Part shown: positions 47,752-56,694 of the stretch, piece after piece | Layout of the letters: every line of letters starts with the position of its first letter | Numbering within the stretch: the stretch's first letter is position 1 | Assembly: GCF_000758665.1 (NCBI RefSeq) | Contig: NZ_CP009285.1 | Location: 3,100,001 to 3,164,000, forward strand | Origin: Paenibacillus borealis | GTDB lineage: Bacteria > Bacillota > Bacilli > Paenibacillales > Paenibacillaceae | Direction: 5' to 3' | Length of the DNA: 64,000 bases | Made by a program: the position numbers and the translations under genes | Notes under the pieces: generated by a model | Databases searched by the model: none | Seen by the model: only the letters and a program-made list of their open reading frames with translations | Told to the model about the DNA's origin: nothing

Positions 47752-47896
47752 CCGGTTTTTTAGAGGGGAATCGCCCGGCTGAATTTGATTTCCCTCTATT
47801 CTCAAAATTTTCAATTATAATACTCTGGTGATTATGAAGCTGAAAATATAAATAAGGGAAGATAGTTCTATTGGAGGATGCCGGAGAGTGTATATA

Positions 47897-48142
47897 CTAA
47901 TATTTAATAATCCCGGGTGAGGTAATTCCCTCATCCGGGATTATTTGCGTGGAGCAGCTCTCACTCAACTTCAAATCCTCTTCTTTTAAGCCAGATATAA
48001 CTAGCATTCTTTTATTTTCTGCATCTATGGTGTGTACAGTTCCAATAAATATTTCAGCATCCTTATTGCATGAAGTAAGTAAGAACAAACAAATGAAAAT
48101 TAAGATAGGAGTCCTCGTAAAAATAGTGTTTTTTTTAACCAT
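47897..48142 (-). CDS. Small lipoprotein, truncated DUF3221-like
   Basis: 81 residues; ATG at 48142 with AAGGAG upstream and lipobox LLTSC. The mature part (GTVHTIDAENKRMLVISG) resembles the start of DUF3221-type lipoproteins. The last ~14 codons (IPDEGITSPGIIKY) are encoded by a hairpin that looks like a terminator (47906-47945), so the original C-terminus was probably replaced when a deletion fused the gene to it. The ORF may still be translated. Confidence 0.55.
   Translation of the reverse strand: MVKKNTIFTRTPILIFICLFLLTSCNKDAEIFIGTVHTIDAENKRMLVISGLKEEDLKLSESCSTQIIPDEGITSPGIIKY
47906..47945. terminator. Bidirectional hairpin terminator
   Basis: AATAATCCCGGGTGAGG and CCTCATCCGGGATTATT form a ~17-bp stem with one mismatch. 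It can end cadA on the plus strand. On the minus strand it overlaps the lipoprotein ORF end. Confidence 0.75.
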
Positions 48143-48299
48143 GGATTTCTCCTTATTAATATAGGCATTAATTTAATTTGGGCTGTGCTGGTATAGCATC
48201 TCCACTGACGAATGTATAGAGATCCTATCTTTGATATACTTGGATTATACTGGTCGAAGAAAGCTATGGGAATAGGCTATATCGAAGGAGGAGAAGAGA

Positions 48300-48788
48300 A
48301 TGACGGAGCTTTTTATTAAGCAGAAGGTATTCAGTCTAAGCGAGAAATTTACGGTGAAGAATCAGCAGGAGCAGGATGTCTATTATGTAGAAGGCAGCTT
48401 TATGCGGATTCCTAAGACATTCTCCATTATGAATACAGCGGATGAGGAAGTCGCACTGATTACCAAGAAGGTATTCAGCTTTTTACCGAAGTTTTTTGTG
48501 GAGGTGGGCGGCCGGGAGGTGCTCACGATTAAGAAGGAATTTTCATTCCTGAAAGCACGCTATACGATAGATTCGGCTGACATTGAGGTGCGCGGGAACT
48601 GGTGGGACATGGATTTCCAGGTCATCCAGCGCGGAGCCGTCATAGGTGAAGTCAACAAGAAGTGGTTCACTTGGGGCGATAGCTACAGTGTTCAAGTATT
48701 AAAGGAGGAGATGGAAGCCATCATTATCGCGATTGTGGTCGCCATTGATTGTGTGAAGGCTGACCATGCCGCGGCTTCCCAGCAGTAG
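48300..48788 (+). CDS. LURP-one-related (YxjI-like) protein
   Basis: 162 residues; ATG at 48300 with AAGGAGGAG upstream. The repeated beta-strand pattern KQKVFSLSEKFTV, PKTFSIMN and VLTIKKEFSFLKARYTI, followed by the C-terminal helix (MEAIIIAIVVAID), fits the Tubby-like barrel of LURP-one/YxjI proteins. The family is thought to sense or bind membrane lipids, but no function is established in bacteria. Stands alone with its own terminator. Confidence 0.87.
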   Translation: MTELFIKQKVFSLSEKFTVKNQQEQDVYYVEGSFMRIPKTFSIMNTADEEVALITKKVFSFLPKFFVEVGGREVLTIKKEFSFLKARYTIDSADIEVRGNWWDMDFQVIQRGAVIGEVNKKWFTWGDSYSVQVLKEEMEAIIIAIVVAIDCVKADHAAASQQ

Positions 48789-48824
48789 GTGTTTTTATAA
48801 AAGGTAATCATGTTACTGATACTC

Positions 48825-48866
48825 AAAAAGCTGCTCTTTCATTACTGAAAGCAGCAGCCTTTTTGG
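48825..48866. terminator. Intrinsic terminator
   Basis: AAAAAGCTGCT and AGCAGC(C)TTTTT around an inner TTTC/GAAA pair; A and T tracts on both sides allow use on either strand. Confidence 0.85.
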
Positions 48867-48890
48867 ATAGGCATTCCTATTACCGTGCAG

Positions 48891-49238
48891 TTATCTGAAA
48901 GCTTTTCTATACTCTCCTTCAATCAGGACAGCGATAACGGAAGCCTCGTCCTGGCCCTCAACTTCATAAAATGTACTCCCCTTCGGGGCAATGGTTGAAT
49001 CGCCATCCTGCTCAGGCAAGGATTTGTCCGGGTCGATGTACCTTTTTACAGTTCCGATTTCTTTGCCTATCCGCTCTGCTGCGATTGTGTCATCAGTAAC
49101 TACATAGGCTTTGTTATTCCATACAATAACTGGTGGGTAGGGAAGTACGGGATATTCGGTAGTGTTATCTTTATGTGAACAGCCTTGAAGTAAAATGATA
49201 AATACAACTAAGATGAGGGTTTTTTTAAAAATTTCATT
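48891..49238 (-). CDS. Lipoprotein of unknown function
   Basis: 115 residues from GTG 49238, which gives a typical lipoprotein signal (IFKKTLILVVFIILL, lipobox LQGC). A TTG at 49271 would add 11 residues and overlap the ribosome site of the divergent gene. Neither has a strong ribosome site. The mature part has PPVIVWNNKAYVVTD, EIGTVKRYID and GSTFYEVEGQD, a pattern seen in small Bacillales lipoproteins, some labelled NisI/SpaI-like immunity proteins. That label would be an over-reading here because no lantibiotic genes are nearby. Confidence 0.6.
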   Translation of the reverse strand, partial: NEIFKKTLILVVFIILLQGCSHKDNTTEYPVLPYPPVIVWNNKAYVVTDDTIAAERIGKEIGTVKRYIDPDKSLPEQDGDSTIAPKGSTFYEVEGQDEASVIAVLIEGEYRKAFR

Positions 49239-49275
49239 CACCCGCTTTTCTATTATTGAGAGGAGTTTCAACTAT

Positions 49276-49650
49276 ATGAGTCTGATCGTTAGTATTATTA
49301 AAAAGAATAACATAATTGTAGATACTGAATTATTGGAAGCGCAGGTACCAGAACCACATAATAATTTATTCGGATTTGAGTCATACAGAGAAAAGCTCTG
49401 GGGAATGGATACCATAAATGAACTTGGATGCGAATTGATCTTTTCTTTAAAAGGTACAAATATTTATGCATTTGATGAAGACTTAGATAAGCTAAGAAGT
49501 GAATTCCTGATTTTACTGGATAATTTAGATGTTATACAACTACATATTGGCGATTATAGAGATTTTATTGAATTTGCAGCAGGAAATGCTTTGGAAATGA
49601 TAAAGATTGCACTTACGGAAAAAGATAAGGTTGGCATTGCGATTTGGTAA
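49276..49650 (+). CDS. Protein of unknown function (124 aa)
   Basis: ATG at 49276 with GAGAGGAG 8 bp upstream. The acidic, soluble protein (VSIIKKNNIIVDTELLE, YREKLWGMDTINELG, HIGDYRDFIEFAAGNAL) has an alpha/beta pattern without cysteines or a signal peptide. I do not recognise the family; size and acidity are like immunity proteins of contact-dependent toxins, which is a guess. It is divergent from the lipoprotein gene and is followed by a strong terminator. Confidence 0.6.
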   Translation: MSLIVSIIKKNNIIVDTELLEAQVPEPHNNLFGFESYREKLWGMDTINELGCELIFSLKGTNIYAFDEDLDKLRSEFLILLDNLDVIQLHIGDYRDFIEFAAGNALEMIKIALTEKDKVGIAIW

Positions 49651-49688
49651 GTGGATTTGACCATCAGCGTTAATTGCAATATATTTGT

Positions 49689-49734
49689 AGCGGCAGCCTT
49701 GGACGTAATAAGTCCTCGACTGCCGCTATTTTAT
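49689..49734. terminator. Intrinsic terminator, bidirectional
   Basis: AGCGGCAG and CTGCCGCT outer stem with an inner GGAC/GTCC stem; ATTTTATT follows. It lies between converging genes. Confidence 0.88.
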
Positions 49735-49751
49735 TGAGCTAATGTTCTACG

Positions 49752-50993
49752 TTAGGTTTGCTGTACATCCTTGTGGCTTACATTAACTATGGTGACTTGA
49801 CCTGACTCTATATAACGGTTTCTTGCTGCTCCTATACCGGCTGCGAAAAGTAAGACCGTGGCTCCAAGCAGAATGAAAAGGGGCAGGTTCCAGCTATTAG
49901 TCGCATCATGCAGATAACCGATAAGGGCAGGGCCGATTGCGGCAAGAAGGTATCCGACGGATTGTGCCATGCCTGACAGTTCTGCTGCCTGATGCGCGTT
50001 ATGAGTACGTAACCCGAAAAACATCATGGATAAGCTAAAGGCGAAGCCTCCGCCAATTCCGAGTATTATGATCCACAACAAAATGATATTGGAGCTTCCA
50101 TAAAGCATTCCTAGCGTTCCTGTCAAAAGTAAAATGGTTGTGATGACCACCAGGGAACGCTGGTTTGACATACGCCCGGCTATAACAGGGACAATAAAGG
50201 TAAAGGGAAGCAGCGCTAATTGCATAATTGAGAGATACCATCCTGATTGCTTTAAGTCAATGCCTTGCTGTTGTAGAATTTCAGGCAACCAAGCGATCAA
50301 TACATAGAAAATCATGGACTGCGTACCCATAAACAGCGTCACCTGCCACGCAAGTGGTGAACGCCAGACATTCACATCATTGCCAGCATGCTGTTGACCC
50401 GTCAGGGTTGTTTGCTTCGTATGATTTCTCATTTGAGGTAACCAGCAGAGAATTGATATAAAGCTTAGGATTCCCCATATTCCCAAGGACCCCTGCCATT
50501 TCAAACCAGCATTCGCGGCTAGCGGTACACTGATTCCCGATGCGACGGCTCCGGATAAACTCATTGAAATTGCAAAAATACCAGTCATGGAACCGATTTT
50601 GTCAGGAAAATTACGTTTGATTAGACTCGGTAATAATACATTACAAACAGCAATAGCGAATCCGAGAATTGCTGTTCCTATATACAGATTGGCAGCGCCA
50701 GATAAAGAACGTATTACAATACCAACAGTCAAAAAAATCAGGGCAATCAAAATTAAAAGCTCTACTCCATACCTCCGTCCCAGTTTTGGGACTAGAGGCG
50801 ATAATAAAGCAAAGGTTAGCAAAGGTACCGTTGTTAAGAGGCCGGCTAAAGTATTGGAAATATGAACGTCATCCCTAATAAGACTTACTAAAGGACCGAC
50901 TGAGGTTAAGGGAGCACGTAAATTAGCTGCAATAATGATAATGCCGAGTATTAACAGCCCGATAGATGATGATAAGATTTTTTTGTTCGGCAT
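49752..50993 (-). CDS. MFS transporter, CynX/NimT family
   Basis: 413 residues, about 12 transmembrane helices. The N-terminal signature NLRAPLTSVGPL (24-35) is characteristic of the cyanate/2-nitroimidazole transporter group. The gene starts at ATG 50993 with GAAGGAG 9 bp upstream. Its substrate is not clear; relatives export 2-nitroimidazole or move cyanate. An HTH-cupin regulator gene lies upstream on the same strand, separated by a terminator and an operator-like palindrome, so it is likely the controller. Confidence 0.85.
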   Translation of the reverse strand: MPNKKILSSSIGLLILGIIIIAANLRAPLTSVGPLVSLIRDDVHISNTLAGLLTTVPLLTFALLSPLVPKLGRRYGVELLILIALIFLTVGIVIRSLSGAANLYIGTAILGFAIAVCNVLLPSLIKRNFPDKIGSMTGIFAISMSLSGAVASGISVPLAANAGLKWQGSLGIWGILSFISILCWLPQMRNHTKQTTLTGQQHAGNDVNVWRSPLAWQVTLFMGTQSMIFYVLIAWLPEILQQQGIDLKQSGWYLSIMQLALLPFTFIVPVIAGRMSNQRSLVVITTILLLTGTLGMLYGSSNIILLWIIILGIGGGFAFSLSMMFFGLRTHNAHQAAELSGMAQSVGYLLAAIGPALIGYLHDATNSWNLPLFILLGATVLLFAAGIGAARNRYIESGQVTIVNVSHKDVQQT

Positions 50994-51031
50994 TCTTCAT
51001 TCTCCTTCAAGACAAAAAATATATTATAGTA

Positions 51032-51041
51032 TCCGCGCGGA
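51032..51041. promoter_or_regulatory. Operator-like palindrome upstream of the MFS gene
   Basis: TCCGCGCGGA is a perfect, GC-rich palindrome in a very AT-rich promoter region, flanked by ATATTATA and TATATTATAATATA. It is a candidate site for the HTH-cupin protein. Confidence 0.4.
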
Positions 51042-51107
51042 CAATGAAAGTATATTATAATATATTTAAATTTGCAATAAGTATTATATGATTAACTTTT
51101 TATGAAA

Positions 51108-51153
51108 TAAAAATACAACCCTGAGCTCCCATATGTAATGGAATACAGAGTTG
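51108..51153 (-). terminator. Terminator after the HTH-cupin gene
   Basis: On the minus strand CAACTCTG pairs with CAGGGTTG (one mismatch), followed by TATTTTTATTT. Confidence 0.6.
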
Positions 51154-51178
51154 CATTTTCATAGTTGAATATTGACTT

Positions 51179-51745
51179 TTAGAAACCGTATTTCAAGGCT
51201 ATATGGAGTACGGTTTCGCTATTCGAATTATTGGTATAAGAGTGAGGGCTATCTGCACGAAAACTGATCGTATCATATTGATTCAAGGTGTAACGCTCTC
51301 CATTCACTTGAATTTCAATAGAACCCGTCATTACAGTTGCAATTTCAGTTGTATTCACATGATGACCTTCAGGGTGGTACGAACTATTAGGCTGTAAGTA
51401 AGCCCGGCACATTTCAATATCGCTGCCTGCATTTTTAAAGACAGGTTCTATGCTCCAGTTCTTTTGATCATTAGAAAACCGGAGTCCTTCGCCTGCCCGG
51501 TACAAGCTAACCGGATCTTCTGTTTTGAACAAAGCCAACAGCGGTAAAGAAATGCCTTTTGAAATTTTCCATATTATCGCCAACGTTGGATTTGTCTCGC
51601 CGCGTTCGATATTACCCAGAGTAAGCTTGCTTACACCCGTTGATTCCGCTAAGTCATCCAGACTCATGTTTTTTTCTTTTCTGTACCTTTTCAAGGCACT
51701 GCCAATTTGCAAAACAAGTTGTTTCGATTCATCGATTTCATCCAT
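51179..51745 (-). CDS. XRE-family regulator with C-terminal cupin domain
   Basis: 188 residues; ATG at 51745 with GAGGTGA upstream. The helix-turn-helix spans about 15-70 (SLDDLAESTGVSKLTLGNIE), and the cupin about 115-185 with HPEGHHVNTTEIATVMTG, which carries His/Glu ligands, and SFRADSPHSY. This architecture occurs in regulators such as PuuR and SutR that respond to small ligands bound in the cupin. It is likely to control the adjacent MFS transporter. Confidence 0.9.
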   Translation of the reverse strand: MDEIDESKQLVLQIGSALKRYRKEKNMSLDDLAESTGVSKLTLGNIERGETNPTLAIIWKISKGISLPLLALFKTEDPVSLYRAGEGLRFSNDQKNWSIEPVFKNAGSDIEMCRAYLQPNSSYHPEGHHVNTTEIATVMTGSIEIQVNGERYTLNQYDTISFRADSPHSYTNNSNSETVLHIALKYGF

Positions 51746-51880
51746 TTGATTTTCACCTCAACAAATAACTGTATAGCTAGTATATTGTTTATCTTGACTC
51801 TTTACCATACGAGCAGTATTTGGCGGTGGACTGCACTCTATGTAAAAGCAAAAAAAGGTGTTTGTATTTGTTGGGCTCAG

Positions 51881-53617
51881 CTACACTTTAAATTTATTAA
51901 TCTGTCCCTGCAGTTCTTCTGCCATCTTGGAGAGGGATTCTGCTGCCGCTGTAATCTCTTCCATGGAAGCAAGCTGTTCCTCGGTTGCAGCAGATACATT
52001 ATGAACCCCTCCGGATGCTTCCCCGGCAATACTGGAAATCTGCTCAATATACCGGACCACTTCATCCGTGCTGGCTGACATTTCTTCCGATCCGGCAGAT
52101 ACCTCCTGAATTTCATCAGCGACCTTGTTTACCGCTTCGGAGATATGCTCAAATGCTTGTCCCGCTGCAGTAACAATCTCAATTCCGGCTTCGGTTTCAC
52201 TGCTGTTTACTTTCACAGCCAGTACCGCATGGTTCGTATCATTCTGAATGAGCTGTACCAGATCCGTGATTTTCTGCGCAGATATGGAGGATTCCTCGGC
52301 CAGTTTACGTACTTCTCCGGCAACAACGGCGAAACCCCGGCCATGTTCACCTGCACGTGCAGCCTCAATAGCTGCATTCAATGCGAGCAGATTGGTTTGA
52401 TTTGCGATAGTATTGATGACCCCGGTAATACTGCCAATCTCTGCAGAACGTTCTCCCAGGCTGGTAACGAGCTCGGTCAGTGACGATATAGAAGTCCGGA
52501 CAGAGCCCATTTGTTCCACGGCCTGCCGGATAATCTTATTGCCTTCAGCCGATTGATTCGCGGCATCTATAGCCAATACGGATACATTCTGCGCAAGATG
52601 TGCAATTTGTTCTGATCCGGTGGCCATCTCGCTCATGGCCTGGGAGGAATTTTTCACCATGCTCACCTGATCAGAGGTACCCACAGCCAATTCCTCGACC
52701 GTTTCGGAGATTTGCTCGGAGGCTCTCGTATTTTGCTCTGCACTCGCCAGCAATTCTTCCGAAGAAGCGGCTACCTGCTCAGAAGTCATGGAGACGGATT
52801 GAATCATCGCACGCAAGTTACCTGTCATGGTATTGAAGGAGGCTGCCAATGTACCGAGCTCATCCTTGTTTTTAAGCGTGATGGTTTCACCGGTTAGATC
52901 CCCGTTCGCTATAAGCAACGCCGAAGCATTCATTTTCTGGATGGGTCTTGAGATCATACTTGCAATGAAGAAGGCAATAAATAAGGCGATCAGGAAGGAA
53001 ATAATCGTCACCACCAAAATGATAATGAATGCACGATTTGCCTCGGACAGTGAATCTTTTGTAGCCTGTCCCGATAAATCGCTGCCCATGGCAATTAACT
53101 GAGCGAGTGTATCATTGGCTGTATACCATAACGGGTAAGCCTCTGTATGCAGCTTGCTGGCTTCCCCAAAGTTGTTAGCTAATCCAAATTCGATAAATGC
53201 AGGCATTTTCTCCAAATAGGCATCATAGTTGGTGCTGAAGGTATCATACATTGTCAACGCTTCTTCACTGCCCTCAATGAGTGTAATCAGCTGTTTGCGC
53301 TCATCCTCAATCTTGACTTTGAGCTGCTCCAAAGCTTCATTCGTCTTCGCAATTTCATTGGGATCCGTCTCAACGATAACTGCAAGAGCCAGACGCTCCA
53401 CATCTGAAACGTCACCATTCATCATGCCAAGTAAACTGACGCTCGGCATCCACTCCTGATCGATTTCCTCGGAAGTTTGGGACATACCATAAATCTGATT
53501 TAAGGCATAGGTGCTTACGAAGGCGAGCAGTGCAACCACAACCAGAAACCCCATCAATAATTTCATGCGAATCGTCAACTTCATTCTCCCCAACAGGTTT
53601 CTCTGTGTGTACTTCAT
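51881..53617 (-). CDS. Methyl-accepting chemotaxis protein
   Basis: 578 residues. ATG at 53617 (MKYTQRN) with GAGGAG 8 bp upstream. Transmembrane helix 1 ([19 protein letters not shown]), a ~145-residue four-helix-bundle ligand domain, helix 2 ([21 protein letters not shown], ~200), HAMP, and a long signalling domain with the hairpin tip [20 protein letters not shown] (~400). It relays a signal to CheA/CheW; the ligand is unknown. Monocistronic. Confidence 0.95.
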   Translation of the reverse strand: MKYTQRNLLGRMKLTIRMKLLMGFLVVVALLAFVSTYALNQIYGMSQTSEEIDQEWMPSVSLLGMMNGDVSDVERLALAVIVETDPNEIAKTNEALEQLKVKIEDERKQLITLIEGSEEALTMYDTFSTNYDAYLEKMPAFIEFGLANNFGEASKLHTEAYPLWYTANDTLAQLIAMGSDLSGQATKDSLSEANRAFIIILVVTIISFLIALFIAFFIASMISRPIQKMNASALLIANGDLTGETITLKNKDELGTLAASFNTMTGNLRAMIQSVSMTSEQVAASSEELLASAEQNTRASEQISETVEELAVGTSDQVSMVKNSSQAMSEMATGSEQIAHLAQNVSVLAIDAANQSAEGNKIIRQAVEQMGSVRTSISSLTELVTSLGERSAEIGSITGVINTIANQTNLLALNAAIEAARAGEHGRGFAVVAGEVRKLAEESSISAQKITDLVQLIQNDTNHAVLAVKVNSSETEAGIEIVTAAGQAFEHISEAVNKVADEIQEVSAGSEEMSASTDEVVRYIEQISSIAGEASGGVHNVSAATEEQLASMEEITAAAESLSKMAEELQGQINKFKV

Positions 53618-53800
53618 GCTTCCCACTCCTCAATTTGCTGCGCAAAATTTACGTATCAATTGTATATCGACAGTTATTTGTACGAATTGTAGATATGAAA
53701 ATTATAATCATACAAATTTAATGTAAATAACTGCGTAACAAAGCTAGACACGGAGTGGAAGATTGGATTATGATGGCCTGCCCGATTTGCCTGACTGTAT

Positions 53801-54691
53801 TCAGGTCATTCTAGGTAATAGCTCCAAGAAAGTACGGGTCGCCGAAGACAGCGGGACTCCCCGCAGCGTCGCGATCCCGATCCGCCGTTCAGGTAACGGA
53901 GGATTCAAGGGAATTTCAAAGAGCTTACCGGACCTCAGCTCCTCAGTGATGTAATTCCGCACGACAAAAGCAAGACCAAATCCGCTGCTGGCGAATTGCA
54001 CGAGAAGATCCACGCTTCCCAGCTCGAATTCAGGCTCCAGCTTCACTCCACATGAAGCGGCATAATGATCCAGATAACGTCTTGTGCTGCTTCCCGGCTC
54101 CAGGATCAGCAGGGGATATTGATGGAGGTCTTCGACGGGAAGCGGGCTTTCTGCCGCCAGGTACTGAAATTCCTTCCCTCCGACAAGACAGTCCTGGATC
54201 GGTATGCTCTCATAGAAATCGACCTGTTTGTCAGATGCAGGCAGGCTGACTATACCGAAGTCGATTTTCCCTTCCTTAAGCAGCGTTATTGTCTCTGGTG
54301 TCGTCCGGTTCGTGACCCGGATTCTGACCCGGGGGTGCCGGGCATGGAACTGCTCCAGATACGGCAACAAGAAATATTTGCACAACGTGTCACTTGCCCC
54401 GATGGCAATTTCCCCGCTGTTTAAGTTATTCATCTCAGCAAGGGCCTTTTCTCCGATATCAACGAAATTGAAAGCCTGCTCCAGGTAATGCAGCAATACC
54501 TCGCCTTCCTTGGTCAAGATGATTCCCTTGGGAGTGCGTAAGAACAGTTGTCCCCCAAGGGAGGCCTCCAGCTGTTTAACGGTATGGCTGACAGCCGGTT
54601 GAGTGATATGCAGATGATCTGCTGCCCGCGATAAGCTTCCTGTTCTGGCAATCCAATAAAAGACACGATACCATTCCAAATTGACCTGCAT
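53801..54691 (-). CDS. LysR family transcriptional regulator
   Basis: 296 residues. N-terminal winged helix-turn-helix with SLSRAADHLHITQPAVSHTV (about 19-38) and LGGQLFLRT, followed by a substrate-binding-like effector domain (about 90-290; LNSGEIAIGASDTL). Start is ATG 54691 with AGAGAGG 8 bp upstream; the in-frame ATG at 54697 is too close to that site. It faces away from a purA paralogue with 108 bp between them, the usual layout for a LysR regulator and its target. The link to an adenylosuccinate synthetase is unusual. Confidence 0.9.
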   Translation of the reverse strand: MQVNLEWYRVFYWIARTGSLSRAADHLHITQPAVSHTVKQLEASLGGQLFLRTPKGIILTKEGEVLLHYLEQAFNFVDIGEKALAEMNNLNSGEIAIGASDTLCKYFLLPYLEQFHARHPRVRIRVTNRTTPETITLLKEGKIDFGIVSLPASDKQVDFYESIPIQDCLVGGKEFQYLAAESPLPVEDLHQYPLLILEPGSSTRRYLDHYAASCGVKLEPEFELGSVDLLVQFASSGFGLAFVVRNYITEELRSGKLFEIPLNPPLPERRIGIATLRGVPLSSATRTFLELLPRMT

Positions 54692-54799
54692 ACACATTAC
54701 CTCTCTTTATACCTAGTATTACTTATATGCATTATTCTAATATGCTTTGCTTAGATTATCATTAGTTTTGTAAGCAAATTAGGATTGGAGGCCATAAAC

Positions 54800-56098
54800 A
54801 TGACTGTAACGGCAATCGTGGGTGCAAATTGGGGAGATGAGGGCAAGGGGAAAATAACAGATATGATGGCAGCCGCTTCTTCTTATGTGGTGAGATATCA
54901 AGGCGGTAGCAATGCAGGACATACGATTATTAATCCTTTCGGGAAATTCGCGCTTCGGATGCTTCCTTCCGGGGTTTTCTATCCCAATGTGGTGAACGTT
55001 ATCGGCCCCGGAGTAGCTGTGGATATTGATGTGCTGCTGCAAGAACTAGAATCCTTAACCGAAAGAGGAGTTCCGGCCCCTCAATTACGAATCTCGGACA
55101 GAGCTCAAATTGTATTGCCGGTGCACCGGCTGCTCGATGAGCTCGAAGAGAACCGCTTAGGAGGACGCAGCTTCGGTTCAACTAAACGCGGGATTGCTCC
55201 GTTCTATTCCGACAAATATGCCAAGCTTGGAATTCAAACCTCCAGCTTATTCAACATGGCTTATCTTCGTGAACGGCTGGAAAATCTGTTGGAGAGCAAA
55301 AATATATTGCTCCAGCATCTTTATGGTCAGTCTTCCATTAAGGTAGATGAGTGGTTATCCAAGTTAAGTGAGCAGGCAGAGGCTATAGCTCCTTACCTGT
55401 GTGATACGACTTCGTTATTACATAAAGCCTATCGGAATGGCGAAGGAATTCTGCTCGAAGGACAGCTTGGGGCGCTTAGAGACCCTGATCACGGAATTTA
55501 TCCTTTCACCACTTCTTCATCTACGCTTGCCGGATATGCTTCGGTAGGGGCCGGGCTTCCGCCTTATTCGATTGAGAAGATCGTGGCGGTTACCAAGGCG
55601 TATTCCAGCTGTGTCGGGGCAGGCCCCTTCGTTGTGGAACTGGAAGATATGCAAGGCGATGAGCTGCGAAGCCGTGGCGGAGATGCCGGCGAGTACGGAG
55701 CGGTGACAGGACGGCCAAGAAGGGTCGGATGGTTTGATGCGGTCGCGACACGTTATGGCTGCAGAATCCAGGGTGCAACCAGCGTAGCACTTACAAACCT
55801 GGATGTCCTGGGGTATTTGGATGAGATTCCGGTATGTGTGGGATACGAGATTGAGGGGGAGGTCGTCGATGAATTCCCTTACCAGGATAAGTTAAGCCTA
55901 GCCAAACCGGTATATAAACAGCTTCCGGGCTGGAAGTGTGATATATCGCAGATTACCAGGTTGGAAGACTTACCCGAAGCAGCAAGAGGATATATTGATT
56001 TTATTGAATCTGAGCTGGGAGTCGGGATTACGACGGTATCTGTAGGCCCGGGCCGGGAGCAGGTTATACAGCGTCCGTCACTGGTGCATAGAGAATAG
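54800..56098 (+). CDS. purA: Adenylosuccinate synthetase paralogue
   Basis: Family reaction: GTP-driven condensation of IMP with aspartate to adenylosuccinate. 432 residues, the length of E. coli PurA. ATG at 54800 with TTGGAGG upstream. Catalytic Asp13 in NWGDEGKGK and His41 in SNAGHT are kept, as are GRPRRVGWFD (IMP contact) and VSVGPGREQ. Motifs that are usually very constant differ: GANWGDEG instead of GTQWGDEG, FGSTKRGIAPFYSDK instead of GTTGRGIGPAY, and LEGQLGALRDPDHG instead of FEGAQGTMLDIDHG. It is not in a purine operon and is divergent from a LysR gene. It may be a second, specialised copy; whether the housekeeping purA lies elsewhere cannot be seen here. Confidence 0.85.
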   Translation: MTVTAIVGANWGDEGKGKITDMMAAASSYVVRYQGGSNAGHTIINPFGKFALRMLPSGVFYPNVVNVIGPGVAVDIDVLLQELESLTERGVPAPQLRISDRAQIVLPVHRLLDELEENRLGGRSFGSTKRGIAPFYSDKYAKLGIQTSSLFNMAYLRERLENLLESKNILLQHLYGQSSIKVDEWLSKLSEQAEAIAPYLCDTTSLLHKAYRNGEGILLEGQLGALRDPDHGIYPFTTSSSTLAGYASVGAGLPPYSIEKIVAVTKAYSSCVGAGPFVVELEDMQGDELRSRGGDAGEYGAVTGRPRRVGWFDAVATRYGCRIQGATSVALTNLDVLGYLDEIPVCVGYEIEGEVVDEFPYQDKLSLAKPVYKQLPGWKCDISQITRLEDLPEAARGYIDFIESELGVGITTVSVGPGREQVIQRPSLVHRE

Positions 56099-56103
56099 AC
56101 TAA

Positions 56104-56675
56104 TGCCGTGTGTATGATTTCTCCGATGGACTCGCGAAGGTGGCCGGAGGCAAGACCTTTTATATCGACCACAATGGTACAATCGTAATACCAAGTGTAC
56201 CCGGCATAAATGGGCAATCAAGCCGATTTATGAATCCGTCAGCTCCTTCTCTGAAGGCGTGGCTACCGCGGTATTGAACGGCAAAAGCGATCTCCTCGAT
56301 ACCAAAGGAAAGTTGATTCTGAAGCCTGAGTTCAGTACTGGAAATGGGTTCGTAGGGCGGTTCCATGACGGTTATATTTTGCTGGCGCTGAGCGGAGAAG
56401 CATACGATTACACTCAGCGGCTTGTAGATGACCAGGGCAATATTATCGCCATTCCGGGTGCCGATCAAATTAATGGTTATGGCGATGGCATGATTTCTTA
56501 TAGTGACGGCGGGTTCGGCTTCAAAAATGTAGCGGGTGATGTGATCGTCAAGCCTGCTTTCTCTAATGTACGGGATTTCAAAGCCGGAGCGGACAAAGGA
56601 TTCATAGATAACAACAATGAATATTCAGCATATCTGATCAATAAAGCAGGGGAAATCGTCTGGAGTAGAGAATAA
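56104..56675 (+). pseudogene. WG-repeat protein, N-terminally truncated and frameshifted
   Basis: Directly after the purA stop, VYDFSDGLAKVAGGKTFYID reads as a WG (KWG) beta repeat in one frame to about 56205. The next repeat continues in another frame as WAIKPIYESVSSFSEGVATA and runs to the stop at 56675. Hence at least one indel and no start; the N-terminus is missing. WG-repeat proteins are often secreted or surface-associated. The ORF from 56259 (139 residues) is what is left open and has no ribosome site. Confidence 0.75.
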
Positions 56676-56694
56676 AGGTCGTATATCCTTATAT

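Noticed and set aside
48891..49271. Lantibiotic immunity lipoprotein (NisI/SpaI)
   Set aside because: Only a loose resemblance; no lantibiotic biosynthesis genes nearby.
56259..56675. Complete 139-residue WG-repeat gene
   Set aside because: Repeat similarity continues upstream in another frame and there is no ribosome site, so it is a remnant.
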